Part shown: positions 5,288 through 5,369 of the stretch, piece after piece | Position numbering within the stretch: position 1 is the first letter of the stretch | Layout: every line of letters begins with the position of its first letter | Assembly: GCA_900768695.1 (NCBI GenBank) | Contig: CAAGDY010000172.1 | Location: 1-5,369 of the forward strand | DNA length: 5,369 nucleotides | Direction of reading: 5' to 3' | From: an uncultured Anaerovibrio sp. | Lineage (GTDB): Bacteria > Bacillota > Negativicutes > Selenomonadales > Selenomonadaceae | Translations under genes and position numbers: made by a program | Notes under the pieces: model-generated | Databases searched by the model: none | Seen by the model: the letters and a program-made list of their open reading frames with translations, nothing else | What the model was told of the DNA's origin: nothing

Positions 5288-5369
5288 TTAAAAGGGACAG
5301 TCTGCGGCAGTACCCTCAGAAACACGCTCTCGCTCATCATTATGCCTAGCGGATGCTAAGCTCTTGCTA
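5288..5369 (-). CDS. Possible 3' end of a convergent gene, unidentified
   Basis: On the minus strand one frame is open from the right edge for 26 codons to a TAA at 5288-5290 and ends RVSEGTAADCPF. The base composition is closer to the genes than to the AT-rich spacer beside it. The stretch is too short to identify, and at least one plus-strand frame is also open throughout, so it may be noncoding, part of a dispersed repeat, or a leader for a gene to the right. No function is assigned. Confidence 0.2.
   Translation of the reverse strand, partial: SKSLASARHNDERERVSEGTAADCPF
5294..5315. repeat. Imperfect hairpin at the right edge
   Basis: GGGAC pairs with GTaCCC (one bulged A). After an A-A mismatch, GTC pairs with GGC around a TGC loop. 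A competing pairing exists between CAGAC (5281-5285) and GTCTG (5300-5304), and a second small stem occurs at 5344-5361 (TAGC-GGAT-GCTA with flanking GC pairs). The cluster suggests a structured RNA or the edge of a repeat; no known riboswitch class was recognised. Confidence 0.3.

Noticed and set aside
5205..5369. ANTAR dual-hairpin target in the downstream spacer
   Set aside because: The stems there lack paired hexaloops with A at position 1 and G at position 4, so the motif is not supported.
1..5369. CRISPR array, tRNA or rRNA gene, insertion sequence, phage or defence genes
   Set aside because: No spaced repeats, cloverleaf, transposase, integrase or effector-like reading frame was seen. 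The coding content is explained by the six plus-strand genes and the edge fragments.

Overview
The window looks like a stretch of chromosome from an anaerobic member of the Bacillota. The Negativicutes or a related clostridial lineage are plausible, but the class is inferred and was not tested. The clues are a short-loop rubredoxin-type start on the minus strand, strong AGGAGG-like ribosome binding sites, TTG starts, a compact tsaE-tsaB-rimI-tsaD order, and moderately GC-rich genes beside very AT-rich spacers. Nothing marks a mobile island: there is no transposase, integrase, CRISPR array or tRNA gene.

Layout. Positions 1-54 (minus) hold the first 18 codons of a rubredoxin/rubrerythrin-type iron protein, transcribed out of the window. 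Positions 55-396 are an AT-rich divergent control region. It has a promoter for each direction, a perfect 7-bp inverted repeat, a PerR/Fur-like palindrome, and a TTATnTGTG motif repeated three times about 40 bp apart. On the plus strand follow tsaE, tsaB and rimI, all overlapping or nearly so. A 77-bp gap carries a previously unlisted hairpin with a TTTT tail. Then come tsaD, a soluble PdtaS-type sensor histidine kinase and an ANTAR response regulator of PdtaR type. After position 5204 there is an AT-rich spacer with a weak terminator-like hairpin and a possible promoter. Past about 5288 the composition becomes GC-richer, probably the 3' end of a convergent gene or the edge of a repeat.

How the genes fit together. 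TsaB, TsaD and TsaE are the bacterial complex that transfers threonylcarbamoyl onto A37 of ANN-decoding tRNAs (t6A). The enzyme that makes the threonylcarbamoyl-AMP substrate (TsaC/Sua5) is not in the window. RimI acetylates the ribosomal protein S18 N-terminus in E. coli. So the first four genes form a translation-fidelity module. The last two genes are a cytoplasmic two-component system. Its output domain, ANTAR, binds RNA and usually works by transcription antitermination. The kinase gene starts about 26 bp after tsaD, and the regulator ATG directly abuts the kinase stop codon, so co-transcription with the t6A genes is likely.

The points most worth following are the linkage of an RNA-binding antitermination system to the t6A operon, the hairpin between rimI and tsaD, the Asp-to-Asn change in the acidic pocket of the response regulator, and the ordered repeats in the divergent promoter region.
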